Shown piece after piece: positions 8,106 through 15,546 of a stretch of 64,000 nucleotides of DNA. The stretch lies in the NCBI GenBank assembly GCA_003134655.1, contig PLBY01000133.1, positions 16,427 to 80,426 of the forward strand, in the 5' to 3' direction. This DNA is from Acidobacteriaceae bacterium (lineage in GTDB: Bacteria > Acidobacteriota > Terriglobia > Terriglobales > Acidobacteriaceae). The notes under the pieces are model-generated. The model did no database searches. It saw nothing but the letters and a program-made list of their open reading frames with translations, and was not told the DNA's origin. Positions within the stretch are counted from its first letter, which is position 1. Each line of letters begins with the position of its first letter. Position numbers and translations under genes: made by a program.

Positions 8106-8374
8106 AGATTCGACTCTTGCGGAGCAGCGTTGTCTCGGCCCGAAGTTACAACCCGCAAATGGCTGGGGCCATTCCTCCGCGGCCGTGGGCTACAACCTCG
8201 TCCGTATGAGGAATCTGGCGATGCAAGCGACGTAAGCCGAGGCCGCAGTGTGCTCGCAGGCCCGAAAATGAATCCGCGGGACACCAGCGGATGCAGCCAA
8301 AACCCTTCCCCGAGTCCCAAGATCACGGAGACTGGAGAGAATCTAAGTCGCGGCGTCCCTTTTTCCGCAGCCTG
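7923..8374. other. Upstream region of duplicated gene, no gene
   Basis: The first ~180 bases (to 8105) are the duplicated upstream region of the 272-residue gene and probably hold its promoter. The remaining ~270 bases show no supported ORF on either strand. Confidence 0.4.
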
Positions 8375-8809
8375 CTAAGAGTGTAATAACTCATCGTACC
8401 TGTATTCGGCGCGGCGTTCGGTCTTCATGCCGCCGCCCACGGACACATCATCTGTTTTGTAATAGCGGGCAACACATTCCCGCATTAACTTGACTGAGGT
8501 TTTCTTGTGGGCCGTCACCGTCACGGCTGTCTCCAATTCCTTACCTTCGGCGTTCCTGTGGCGAACATCAAACGTGACTCGTGTTCCGCGAGACCGACGC
8601 CCCAGCTTACGTTTGCCGCTGTACTTTTTCGCTAGGGCGCACAGGGCGGCGGGTGACATTTGAAACTGCTTGGCTAATTCGCGATAACCCGTCGTTTGGT
8701 TCGCGGAAACATACTTTCCAACCTTTGCGTTCAATGCCTCGTGGGCCTTTTGGAGTTCCAGCTTGTAGTTGAACGGGCAATCCACATCGTCGAATGCGTC
8801 ACGCTTCAT
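8375..8809 (-). CDS. Hypothetical basic protein with HTH-like segment
   Basis: A 144-residue protein. The start at 8809 has GGAG nine bases upstream; an ATG at 8833 has none. Residues ~45-65 (YRELAKQFQMSPAALCALAKKY) read like a helix-turn-helix, followed by a basic GKRKLGRRSRGTR stretch and a beta-rich C-terminus. This composition suggests nucleic acid binding. No family recognised. The gene lies on the same strand as the 272-residue gene, with 450 bases between them, so it may be separately transcribed. Confidence 0.55.
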   Translation of the reverse strand: MKRDAFDDVDCPFNYKLELQKAHEALNAKVGKYVSANQTTGYRELAKQFQMSPAALCALAKKYSGKRKLGRRSRGTRVTFDVRHRNAEGKELETAVTVTAHKKTSVKLMRECVARYYKTDDVSVGGGMKTERRAEYRYDELLHS

Positions 8810-8974
8810 CGCGACCCGCTCCGTTTCCGGCACCCATTATTGCATCGGTTTTGCACCGTATTAGTGCCTCGAAATGTTCGCATTTGTGAACAATTAAGCA
8901 GTGCCAAGTCGCCCAGACTCAATCTGTTAGGAGGAACCTATCGATTTCGCCGCTGCCAAAGGCATAATGGCGCC

Positions 8975-9403
8975 ATGAGAAACGAAACCACACCCGCAGA
9001 CAAGCTCAGAAAATCAGAAGCAGTCTTCCCAATGGACTTGGTGACGGTCTTCAAAGATCTACGGACAAGCAATGTCGAAGTGCGCCAACTGCCAAAAGAT
9101 AGCGTTACGCAGAAGACATGTCCCTGCGGCAAGCCTGCGAAAAAGAAATTCTGTTGTAGCGCGTGCAGGCAGGCGGCATACCGCACGAGTCCAGCACATG
9201 TGGATAACCTCAAGCGCCTGCGTAACGCACGTGCAGCACGGAAAGCCGACCATTACCGACGTAAACACCAGTACCAAGCTATTAGTACGGTGCGGGGATA
9301 TGGTGGCCCGATTCCGAGTGGCGTGCCGAGGATTGGTGACTTAAATCTCAATAACTACACGAAGGAAACAATGCGTACAGAAGCAATCCAGCCCGCAAGT
9401 TGA
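8975..9403 (+). CDS. Small zinc-finger protein (FCS-like treble clef)
   Basis: A 142-residue protein with a C-x-C-G...F-C-C-x2-C-R-Q-A-A-Y-R motif at residues ~48-68, typical of short treble-clef fingers in phage and mobile-element proteins, followed by a basic helix (RLRNARAARKADHYRRKHQ). The start at 8975 is the first ATG of the coherent coding part. An AGGAGG lies about 40 bases upstream, too far to be its site, so the N-terminus is uncertain. It is divergent from the 144-residue gene. Probably nucleic-acid binding. Confidence 0.5.
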   Translation: MRNETTPADKLRKSEAVFPMDLVTVFKDLRTSNVEVRQLPKDSVTQKTCPCGKPAKKKFCCSACRQAAYRTSPAHVDNLKRLRNARAARKADHYRRKHQYQAISTVRGYGGPIPSGVPRIGDLNLNNYTKETMRTEAIQPAS

Positions 9404-9651
9404 GGCTTGGCAGAGAGCGAACATCCCCAAAACAATCTGTGCACTGAATCACTCGGATATACATGTGTCCGCGAGAGGGCGGGCGTGTGCCTCAGCACAG
9501 GAAAACTTGGGTTCGCACAACGACTACGTGAAAGCGCCCGTCAGGGGCGAACTAGAGCCGAGGTGATCGGCACCGAATAAGAGTCAAAGCTGTCTCGCAG
9601 GTTCCGTGGTAGGAACGCAGACGGCGGTCTTAAAACGCAGAGGACGAAACT

Positions 9652-10530
9652 ATGGCTCTTCAAGGTCGCAATGAAATGTGCGGGTGCGGCAGGGGCAAGA
9701 AGTACAAGAAGTGCTGTGGGCGATTCACTCTTGAAGAATTGCTCACAAAGCTCTCCGCCTACGCCGCTACCAACAAGCAGAAGGACAAACTAATCGAGCG
9801 TTCGCTCAAGTTCCTCAAGGCATGTGAGGTCAACAACGGGGGTGCTTCCCTTATCCTTGTTAATCCTGTCACCAAGGAAGACATCATCGACTGGACTGCC
9901 GTCGGCAGCAGCAATGTCGAGACGGACGTGCGAGAGGCGGTGGTGACGCGCCGGATTCTGGCGGGCTACCTTCCCATTTGCTGTCTGGTTGAGGACAAAT
10001 TCGTGAAGTCGGGGTGGCGTGCGGTCATCGTCGAAACTCTGGTGACGGAAGAGTGCCGTGACGAGTTCGTGGCCTTCGCCCAAATTGAGGCAAACGTCGT
10101 CGCCAAGACGTTTAACGGCGAAATGTCAAAAGAGGATTCTTGGATGACGACAATCCCGTGGGGCGACTTGAGCTATCCCGGCATGCCGATGAAGCCACGT
10201 CCGGCAGGGACTATCAGGATTGAAGTCAACATCCCCAAGCGGACAATGACGACAGTGTGGACGATGGTCGGCGGTTCGATGGAATTCCCGCTCTCCGAAG
10301 AGCTCATCACCGGGAACGACTCGGACGACATCATCTACGAAGCACGCCACGCCATAGAGGCACTCAAGCGGGCCAATCCGCCCAAGCAGCTTGTGGACGG
10401 CGACAAGGTCGAAGTTTGGCAGATGGTCACGGGCGGGGAAAACAAGCTGCTTGCGACCGCCGAGGTCCACATCACGCCTCCGCTGACCCGCAGCGAGTTC
10501 GATGTGAAAGGGGTCAAAAATGCTAATTGA
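9652..10530 (+). CDS. SEC-C motif protein, N-terminal zinc motif
   Basis: A 292-residue protein beginning with a SEC-C zinc motif (C10-x-C12-x8-C21-C22, GRGKKYKKCCG). SEC-C modules occur at the end of SecA and in many accessory proteins as protein- or nucleic-acid-contact modules. The rest, about 265 residues of alternating helices and strands, is not recognised. The stop overlaps the start of the next gene by 11 bases. Unusually, the motif is N-terminal here and C-terminal in the protein at 11,628-12,326. Confidence 0.65.
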   Translation: MALQGRNEMCGCGRGKKYKKCCGRFTLEELLTKLSAYAATNKQKDKLIERSLKFLKACEVNNGGASLILVNPVTKEDIIDWTAVGSSNVETDVREAVVTRRILAGYLPICCLVEDKFVKSGWRAVIVETLVTEECRDEFVAFAQIEANVVAKTFNGEMSKEDSWMTTIPWGDLSYPGMPMKPRPAGTIRIEVNIPKRTMTTVWTMVGGSMEFPLSEELITGNDSDDIIYEARHAIEALKRANPPKQLVDGDKVEVWQMVTGGENKLLATAEVHITPPLTRSEFDVKGVKNAN

Positions 10531-11344
10531 CGACCTGACCAATGCCACAGCCAGCCCGGTTAGCGGCGAAAAGAGCGACATCGACATGGCGACCGAAGCC
10601 CTGAAGGTACTCCCGATGGCAGCCCGGTACGATGTCAACAACATCTGGAAGGTTTTGCACGACCGCCGTGCCAACCAGACCAAACTGCTCGCGTCTAAGG
10701 CTCCGGCGTTCCCCAAGTGGGGCAGCGCGTGGTTGGAGTACAAGTACGACGGTCAGCGCCGACGCGGCATTTTGACGACGTGGCTCAAGCAAGAAGGGCG
10801 CTACTCCTGCGACGTGTTCAGCGAGAACTCCCCAGTTGCTGAAGGCACCCGGATGCGCCTCGGTGTCTTCGCAAAATGCTTCAGCTTGCTCGTCGAGGAC
10901 GATTACTACACCGTGGTTTCACACAGTGGGGCGGTTGAGGACTCCGAGACCAAGCAGTACGAGGAGGTGGTCGAGTTGGTTACTACCACGCTCCGTTTCC
11001 TGAACTGGAGCCGCGAGCTAGTGCCGACTACCGTCGTTGACATGAGCGGCACGAACAAGCACCGGGCAAAATCCTGCAAGCCCCCGCTGTCGTCGCCCAC
11101 GGTCATCAAGATCGAACCATCTCTCCAGATGGTCAAAGTCCTGCGAGGTGGCGACACGCACGAGAGCCCGCTATACCACGCTGTCGCTGGTCACCTGCGC
11201 AGAATCCCTCCGTCTCACCCACTCATGGGCGTGGCACGCCGAGGCAAGAAATACGAGGCGATCCTCGAAATCGAGCCGCACTTCCGTGGCGACAGAAGCA
11301 AGGGCGAGAAGCTGGTGCCGTGCGCGGTGGTTCAGGTTGGGTAG
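10520..11344 (+). CDS. Phage-type hypothetical protein
   Basis: A 274-residue protein starting at an ATG inside the end of the preceding gene. The C-terminal pattern (HAVAGHLRRI...HPLMGVARRGKKYEAILEIEPHFRGD) resembles a phage/plasmid family whose members end in a H-x2-GH-x-R...HxRG arrangement; this is family resemblance by eye only. Residues ~1-60 are helical. The 11-base overlap with the SEC-C gene indicates a two-gene operon. Function unknown. Confidence 0.55.
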   Translation: MLIDDLTNATASPVSGEKSDIDMATEALKVLPMAARYDVNNIWKVLHDRRANQTKLLASKAPAFPKWGSAWLEYKYDGQRRRGILTTWLKQEGRYSCDVFSENSPVAEGTRMRLGVFAKCFSLLVEDDYYTVVSHSGAVEDSETKQYEEVVELVTTTLRFLNWSRELVPTTVVDMSGTNKHRAKSCKPPLSSPTVIKIEPSLQMVKVLRGGDTHESPLYHAVAGHLRRIPPSHPLMGVARRGKKYEAILEIEPHFRGDRSKGEKLVPCAVVQVG

Positions 11345-11501
11345 CCCGTTGCGCGTCTAGAAATTTCCATCCGTCGTCTGCTGGTCCTATTCGACAGAGC
11401 GAATCTCGCGCTCGATCATCTCCGGCAGACTCGTTTCGATGTCGCCCAGCCAGCAAACGGTCAGGGTTGAAGCCTCGCCGGAACAGTCCAAGGTCGGACG
11501 G

Positions 11502-11579
11502 ATGATCCGTCTTTGCGACTCGGGGAAGAAGTACAAGCGGTGCTGCGGCGGGGCGACGGTGGTTCTGATTTTCAGGTAG
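11502..11579 (+). pseudogene. Relic of a SEC-C zinc motif
   Basis: A 25-codon open stretch encodes CDSGKKYKRCCGG, a clear SEC-C motif, with no supporting ORF upstream. It lies 160 bases after the two-gene operon and opposite the SEC-C gene at 11,628. It is best read as the remnant of a third SEC-C gene or a recombination scar. The surrounding 11,345-11,627 segment has no other gene. Confidence 0.4.
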
Positions 11580-11627
11580 GGGATCGTTGTGTAATGGGCG
11601 TGTGCGGTGATTGCTAACCTTATCGCA

Positions 11628-12326
11628 TCATCTGCCACAGCACCTTTTATATTTCTTGCCGGAACCGCAGGGGCAGGAACAGTTCCTTCCACGTTTTTGA
11701 GGCGATCTGCTCATCATCGAACGCTCCGTGGCTGCTGCAAGGAGCATTCCAGCACGGGCCTCCAGTAGCTGAATTTGCATCAGGGCGGTGGGCGAATAGT
11801 GATAGATCAATTCACCGGAACACCATTCTTTCGGAACGCGGTTCCGGAGAGAGATTTTCTCTGAGGAGAGCTTCAACGCCTCCGATACCCGAGGATCGTC
11901 TACCAGCGGAACCCGCACGCTGTCAGGGATCACGGTGGTTTCGAAGTCGTAGGTTGCCACGTCGTCGGGGATGAACAATATCTCTCGACATGCGTTTCCA
12001 TCCGGGAACGAGTTCGGAGTGCAGTCGATCCACGGCTTTCCATTGGCCGGATCGAAAACCGCGTGTGGCTCCGCCTCGATAAAGAGATTCGAGTGCTGCC
12101 AGACGGCCCACCCGAGTTGCATCTTTCCGCCTTCCCGCCCAACTTTGTTGCGGACGTTGTGGAAGCAGTAACTTTCCCTCGCACCGGGGTCGGGAATTAC
12201 CCTCACGCTGATGGCTGTCCCTTCCGTCCCGAGTGCGTTGCGAAGCTTCTGGACAGTTTCTGAACCTGCGATTGGCACGAAGACGCTTCGGAGCGCAGAT
12301 TTGATGCTGTCCACCATGGTGCTCAT
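11628..12326 (-). CDS. Hypothetical protein with C-terminal SEC-C motif
   Basis: A 232-residue protein ending in CPCGSGKKYKRCCGR, a complete SEC-C zinc motif at the extreme C-terminus. The body includes VIPDPGARESYCFHNV and WIDCTPNSFPDG segments, typical of a family of accessory proteins in which a ~150-residue domain precedes SEC-C; I cannot name a function. The plus-strand context at 11,502 carries a related motif, so SEC-C modules cluster in this part of the element. Confidence 0.6.
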   Translation of the reverse strand: MSTMVDSIKSALRSVFVPIAGSETVQKLRNALGTEGTAISVRVIPDPGARESYCFHNVRNKVGREGGKMQLGWAVWQHSNLFIEAEPHAVFDPANGKPWIDCTPNSFPDGNACREILFIPDDVATYDFETTVIPDSVRVPLVDDPRVSEALKLSSEKISLRNRVPKEWCSGELIYHYSPTALMQIQLLEARAGMLLAAATERSMMSRSPQKRGRNCSCPCGSGKKYKRCCGR

Positions 12327-12526
12327 GAGAGTGACCTTTCTCGCGTTGGGGCGCGGTTGTCAACGCGATAGCCGGAGTCCTCGGTTCCTCGCGTTTTCGC
12401 CCCAATTCACCTGCGAGCATGGTTCCATGGGTAGCAACGCGCCGACTAGATTACGTTCGTGCCTGGATTCGGTCGCGCCTTGCGCCTATGCAAGCCAATC
12501 CTTGGGGGCGTCAGAGTCTTCCTCCT

Positions 12527-12646
12527 TCAGTTGTTCACCGCAAACTCGTGCTCAAGCCACTCGTCGTAGTGCAGCTCGCACAACCAGATGTCGCACGGGA
12601 TGCGTATATCGCCCGCCATACGCTCTCTCACGTGGTAGGGAGCCAT
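12527..12646 (-). CDS. Possible small protein, perhaps truncated by the duplication
   Basis: A 39-residue frame from an ATG at 12,646, 11 bases after a GGAGG, ending HEFAVNN. It contains the orderly segment IRIPCDIWLCELHYDEWL. The frame stays open upstream through about 50 further bases to the edge of the duplicated 1 kb block (12,694). This suggests either a genuine mini-protein or the C-terminus of a gene cut when copy 2 arrived. The rest of 12,327-12,693 holds no other supported gene. Confidence 0.35.
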   Translation of the reverse strand: MAPYHVRERMAGDIRIPCDIWLCELHYDEWLEHEFAVNN

Positions 12647-12693
12647 CTTGCCGCATGCCTCCGGGTCATCCTGCTGACCGCCGAAGTAGTGTC

Positions 12694-13697
12694 GCTGGTC
12701 TACATGGGTTCCGTTGCGTTTTCCACTTTGCTGTTGTCGATAGCAGCAGGTGTGAACGGTTCCGCGAGCGGTACAAGGTTCGTATCGACAACAGGAGGTT
12801 TACTCCCGACGTAGCGGCTTGCGATCTTCTCAGAAAACAGCCGCAGTACGTCGGCACGTTTTTCCTCATCAAGAGAACCAAACACCTGATCAAGTTGTTC
12901 GCCCAGACATTCAGTGATCGCGTCGTAAAGCTCCTCAAATTGACCCGGCTGCAATTCCTTAACGGTCACACGCATCCCAAGGGGTTTATGCCTCACCTGG
13001 CGAAGTAACCTGAAAGCCATGTTGGTGAGTGCCGCTTCCCGCCGACGGCCTGAAGGATCGTCGGGATCTGCCTCGTGGAGTCCCAAAACTGCATGTGCCA
13101 TCGTGACAGCCATGTCGTACGTCGCATCACGCCGCTGTTGCTTTTTCAACTTCTGCGTCGGGTCAGCAGCAGCCAAGAGGCGACGAACATGTCGATCGCT
13201 GATGCCCAGATTCTCTTTGATCCATTGGGTGAACGTCGGACGACCCCCTATCGGAACACGCCGTCCGGGTTGGGCGAAGCGGTTTCGGGCCTCTCGGATG
13301 TAGGCGAGGTTGGTCAGCAAGGTGTGCCCTAGTGGCCTAAGAGTGTTCTGGACATGCTGGACCAGTTCTTGGTCGGTCATGCTTGCCGCGTGTGCTTGCT
13401 TGTCCAGTTGGGGGACGGTCAGAATTGAAGAGACCTGTGGACTTGCGTCCGCAGATTGAATTTGTTCGGTTGGCGTGTGCGGCGATTCTATCTCAGGAGC
13501 GGCGGTCGTATCTGCCATGGCATACCTCGGTTGGGGATCAGGAGCTGCCGACCGCGAACTAACGTGGCGTCTCGGCCCCTCTATCTATCGGTTGGGATCT
13601 CAGGAAATTGACCAAGGTGTCAGTTGATCGAGGCTGGCGGATAATTGCGAAGCGTCCTGCCTGATTACGTTTTCCCACAAATAACCGCAAAACAGCA
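12694..13697. repeat. Copy 2 of a ~1 kb internal duplication
   Basis: The direct-repeat partner of 7098-8105, covering the 272-codon gene and its upstream region. The left junction (12,694) coincides with the end of the open frame described at 12,527-12,646. Divergence is concentrated in the first ~50 codons and in a short central patch, while the last ~180 bases are nearly identical. Confidence 0.85.
12700..13518 (-). CDS. DNA-binding-like protein (DUF3102-like), copy 2
   Basis: A 272-residue paralogue of the 7104-7922 product, with GAGG placed well before the ATG at 13,518. The core PTFTQWIKENLGISDRHVRRLL is conserved. The region around residues 190-215 differs most (LGMRVTVKELQPGQFEELYDA here versus the MMHGDVPSLYDT side in copy 1). 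The C-terminal tail is nearly identical, suggesting recent duplication or gene conversion. The two copies may be regulators with different specificity. Confidence 0.65.
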   Translation of the reverse strand: MADTTAAPEIESPHTPTEQIQSADASPQVSSILTVPQLDKQAHAASMTDQELVQHVQNTLRPLGHTLLTNLAYIREARNRFAQPGRRVPIGGRPTFTQWIKENLGISDRHVRRLLAAADPTQKLKKQQRRDATYDMAVTMAHAVLGLHEADPDDPSGRRREAALTNMAFRLLRQVRHKPLGMRVTVKELQPGQFEELYDAITECLGEQLDQVFGSLDEEKRADVLRLFSEKIASRYVGSKPPVVDTNLVPLAEPFTPAAIDNSKVENATEPM

Positions 13698-13820
13698 GGC
13701 TCCACATCGCATATTCGGCTTGCAACGGGGAAGTCTCGGGCAATGAAGAGCACGAATGAGCCAGCTATTTGCCGGTTGTGGCCCAGACCAAGACAACGGC
13801 GTGCCGCGTGTCCAAACCCG
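13519..13820. other. Upstream region of copy 2, no gene
   Basis: The first ~180 bases are the duplicated upstream/promoter region. The remaining ~120 bases before the zinc-ribbon gene show nothing I can support. Confidence 0.4.
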
Positions 13821-14147
13821 CTAGGGGAGGCTCGGGCGTGGATCGTTCAATGCATAAATTCGTTCCAATTCCTCAAGCTCTGTACGCTCCGCCTTGAAAC
13901 CGAATGCACCGATCATGGGGGCGAGCCGTGGCCAAAGGTGTGGTTTATGCATGATTTGTTCGACGTTCCAGCAATCCGAGCATCCATGCGGTTTCCCTAG
14001 TTGATATTTGATGTAGGAGGCCTCAAACCCGCAGCCTTTGCAACGCAGGACGAAATGTTGTTTCCGCGATCGATCGGGGCCGACGAACTCCCATCCCTTC
14101 GAAACGCCGTACTCGCTGGGATCACCCCAGCCTTTTCCGAAGTCCAT
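13821..14147 (-). CDS. Small zinc-ribbon hypothetical protein
   Basis: A 108-residue protein with C-x2-C (LRCKGCGF) and C-x2-C (GCSDCW) pairs about 18 residues apart, a zinc-ribbon pattern. It begins two bases after the stop of the 168-residue gene, so the two are co-transcribed. The C-terminal half is helical (ERTELEELERIYALN). Probably a nucleic-acid-binding accessory protein of the replication module; no family named. Confidence 0.55.
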   Translation of the reverse strand: MDFGKGWGDPSEYGVSKGWEFVGPDRSRKQHFVLRCKGCGFEASYIKYQLGKPHGCSDCWNVEQIMHKPHLWPRLAPMIGAFGFKAERTELEELERIYALNDPRPSLP

Positions 14148-14149
14148 GT

Positions 14150-14656
14150 CTACCTAATACTAGGTTTGCCTACATCTGGAGAATGCGGCATCCACGTTTC
14201 TTGATCGAGGCCTTCGGATAACGACCCCATACTATCTTGATGAGGCGTCTGGTTAGCTGCTTTCGCTTCAAGGCGGGGGAGAATCAATCTTTTGACCGTT
14301 TGGCGGATTAAGCTGCGGCAATGGAAAAAGTTCTCAAACTGGAACTCATCCTCTTTTCCCTTCCGTTCGAACCTCCATTCCTCACCAGCGACCAACTCCC
14401 TCTCCCACATCCGCCATGCCCACGCCAAATCCGCGTTGATCTCGTCGTGAATCTTGGTCGTGATACATTGCATCTTTTTCGTGTCTCGAGCCAGATCTGC
14501 TTCGATGATGACTCGCAACTTTTCCTTTTCTCCAGAGCTGAGGCTGTCAATCTTTTCTTGTAGTAAGGCAAGCGTTAGTTCCACGTCCGAGTAGTCATAG
14601 ATGTGTCCGTCTCGGGCGTCCTCTTCGATTAGTTCCTTGAGATGCTCTAATGACAT
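14150..14656 (-). CDS. Hypothetical helical protein
   Basis: A 168-residue, strongly charged and helical protein with an excellent ribosome binding site (AAAGGAGA, seven bases before the ATG at 14,656). It is rich in Glu, Lys and Leu, with coiled-coil potential in residues ~5-75. No cysteine cluster or signal peptide. It heads a two-gene unit with the zinc-ribbon gene downstream. No family recognised. Confidence 0.6.
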   Translation of the reverse strand: MSLEHLKELIEEDARDGHIYDYSDVELTLALLQEKIDSLSSGEKEKLRVIIEADLARDTKKMQCITTKIHDEINADLAWAWRMWERELVAGEEWRFERKGKEDEFQFENFFHCRSLIRQTVKRLILPRLEAKAANQTPHQDSMGSLSEGLDQETWMPHSPDVGKPSIR

Positions 14657-14819
14657 GTATGTCTCCTTTGCCCTTTTCCTGAAATTTTAGAGAAGGGCAG
14701 GAAAGGGACGAAAGCCCGCCCTCCTCTCATCGCACCCGAGGCCTTTAGTGCCACGGAATGCATACCTCTTAATACCGCCGCCAGCCTGCGAAAATCCCAG
14801 TGGATAAGAAAATTTCGCA

Positions 14820-14987
14820 TCATTCACTTTTCGCTTGCTGCTCAGCCTCCAATAAAGACTTCATCATCTTGTCCCACTCGACCGAAGCTGTCGGCTTATC
14901 GTCCGGCACGAGGTTGTCCAGGTAGAACGTGACGAGACATCCAATCGGGAATCGCCGCCCCGATCAGGTTTTTCGGGCTTGCTCCAT
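14820..14987 (-). pseudogene. Possible small gene with early in-frame stop
   Basis: A 56-codon frame from an ATG at 14,987 is interrupted only by a TGA at codon 8. After it, the frame reads RRFPIGCLVTFYLDNLVP, then an acidic helix ending EAEQQAKSE, and stops at 14,820. The coherent composition suggests a small element gene disabled by one substitution, unless it starts at a codon I cannot identify. The rest of 14,657-15,111 shows no gene. Confidence 0.3.
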
Positions 14988-15111
14988 CGATATCAGTGGT
15001 GCTTCGAACCCGGACCTTCCGTTTAATCAATTACCGGCGATCGCTCCTCCGGCGTCCCACCCGTCGGCCCAGCAATAGCCTGGACGCATCCGGCGCACAG
15101 CCACTTGTCGT

Positions 15112-15324
15112 TCACGCCCTGCGCTTCGGCAAGAGTATTGCGCCTTCCAGTAGGTCCGCCTCAAGCTCTTGCGTAAGCTTGGCCGGCTTCCTACGCTTGC
15201 CGAGTTTCCTGCCGGGGACCTCCAGTCGTTCCTCGGCGATGTCGCTGAGTTGGTTGTCGTATGCCGAGCCGAGTCTGGCTCGGTCGATCAATTCGTCGTA
15301 CTCACTTCCAAACATGTGTGACAT
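15112..15324 (-). CDS. Small hypothetical protein
   Basis: A 70-residue charged protein starting immediately after the stop of the zinc-ribbon gene upstream (TAA directly followed by ATG). It contains a basic centre (GRKLGKRRKPAK) between acidic helices. Tight packing downstream of the polymerase supports a real gene; function unknown. Confidence 0.5.
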   Translation of the reverse strand: MSHMFGSEYDELIDRARLGSAYDNQLSDIAEERLEVPGRKLGKRRKPAKLTQELEADLLEGAILLPKRRA

Positions 15325-15546
15325 TTATGCGATTATCCCTTCGTCGTTGAATTGGATTTCGGTGCGTGAAACCGCACGCTCCTCATTGGTGCGCGCACGC
15401 TCGATCCTTGCGAGGCCCGGACAAACGGCATGCGACCACTTGGCGTAGCCGTCTTCCCTGACGATCACGGCGCCGATTTTGATGTAGCCGCGGCAACGTG
15501 GGCAAACCGTAGTGTGCTTAGCTTGAGTACGCCAGTAATTGTTCAT
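15325..15546 (-). CDS. Small zinc-ribbon protein
   Basis: A 73-residue protein with C-x2-C (CPRCRGYI), then WSHAVCPG, giving a probable C-C-H-C zinc site, as in many phage proteins of the 'KWSHAVCP' type. The start lies 29 bases inside the end of the polymerase gene, so it is translated from the same transcript. It may assist the replication proteins; this is inference from position. Confidence 0.55.
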   Translation of the reverse strand: MNNYWRTQAKHTTVCPRCRGYIKIGAVIVREDGYAKWSHAVCPGLARIERARTNEERAVSRTEIQFNDEGIIA

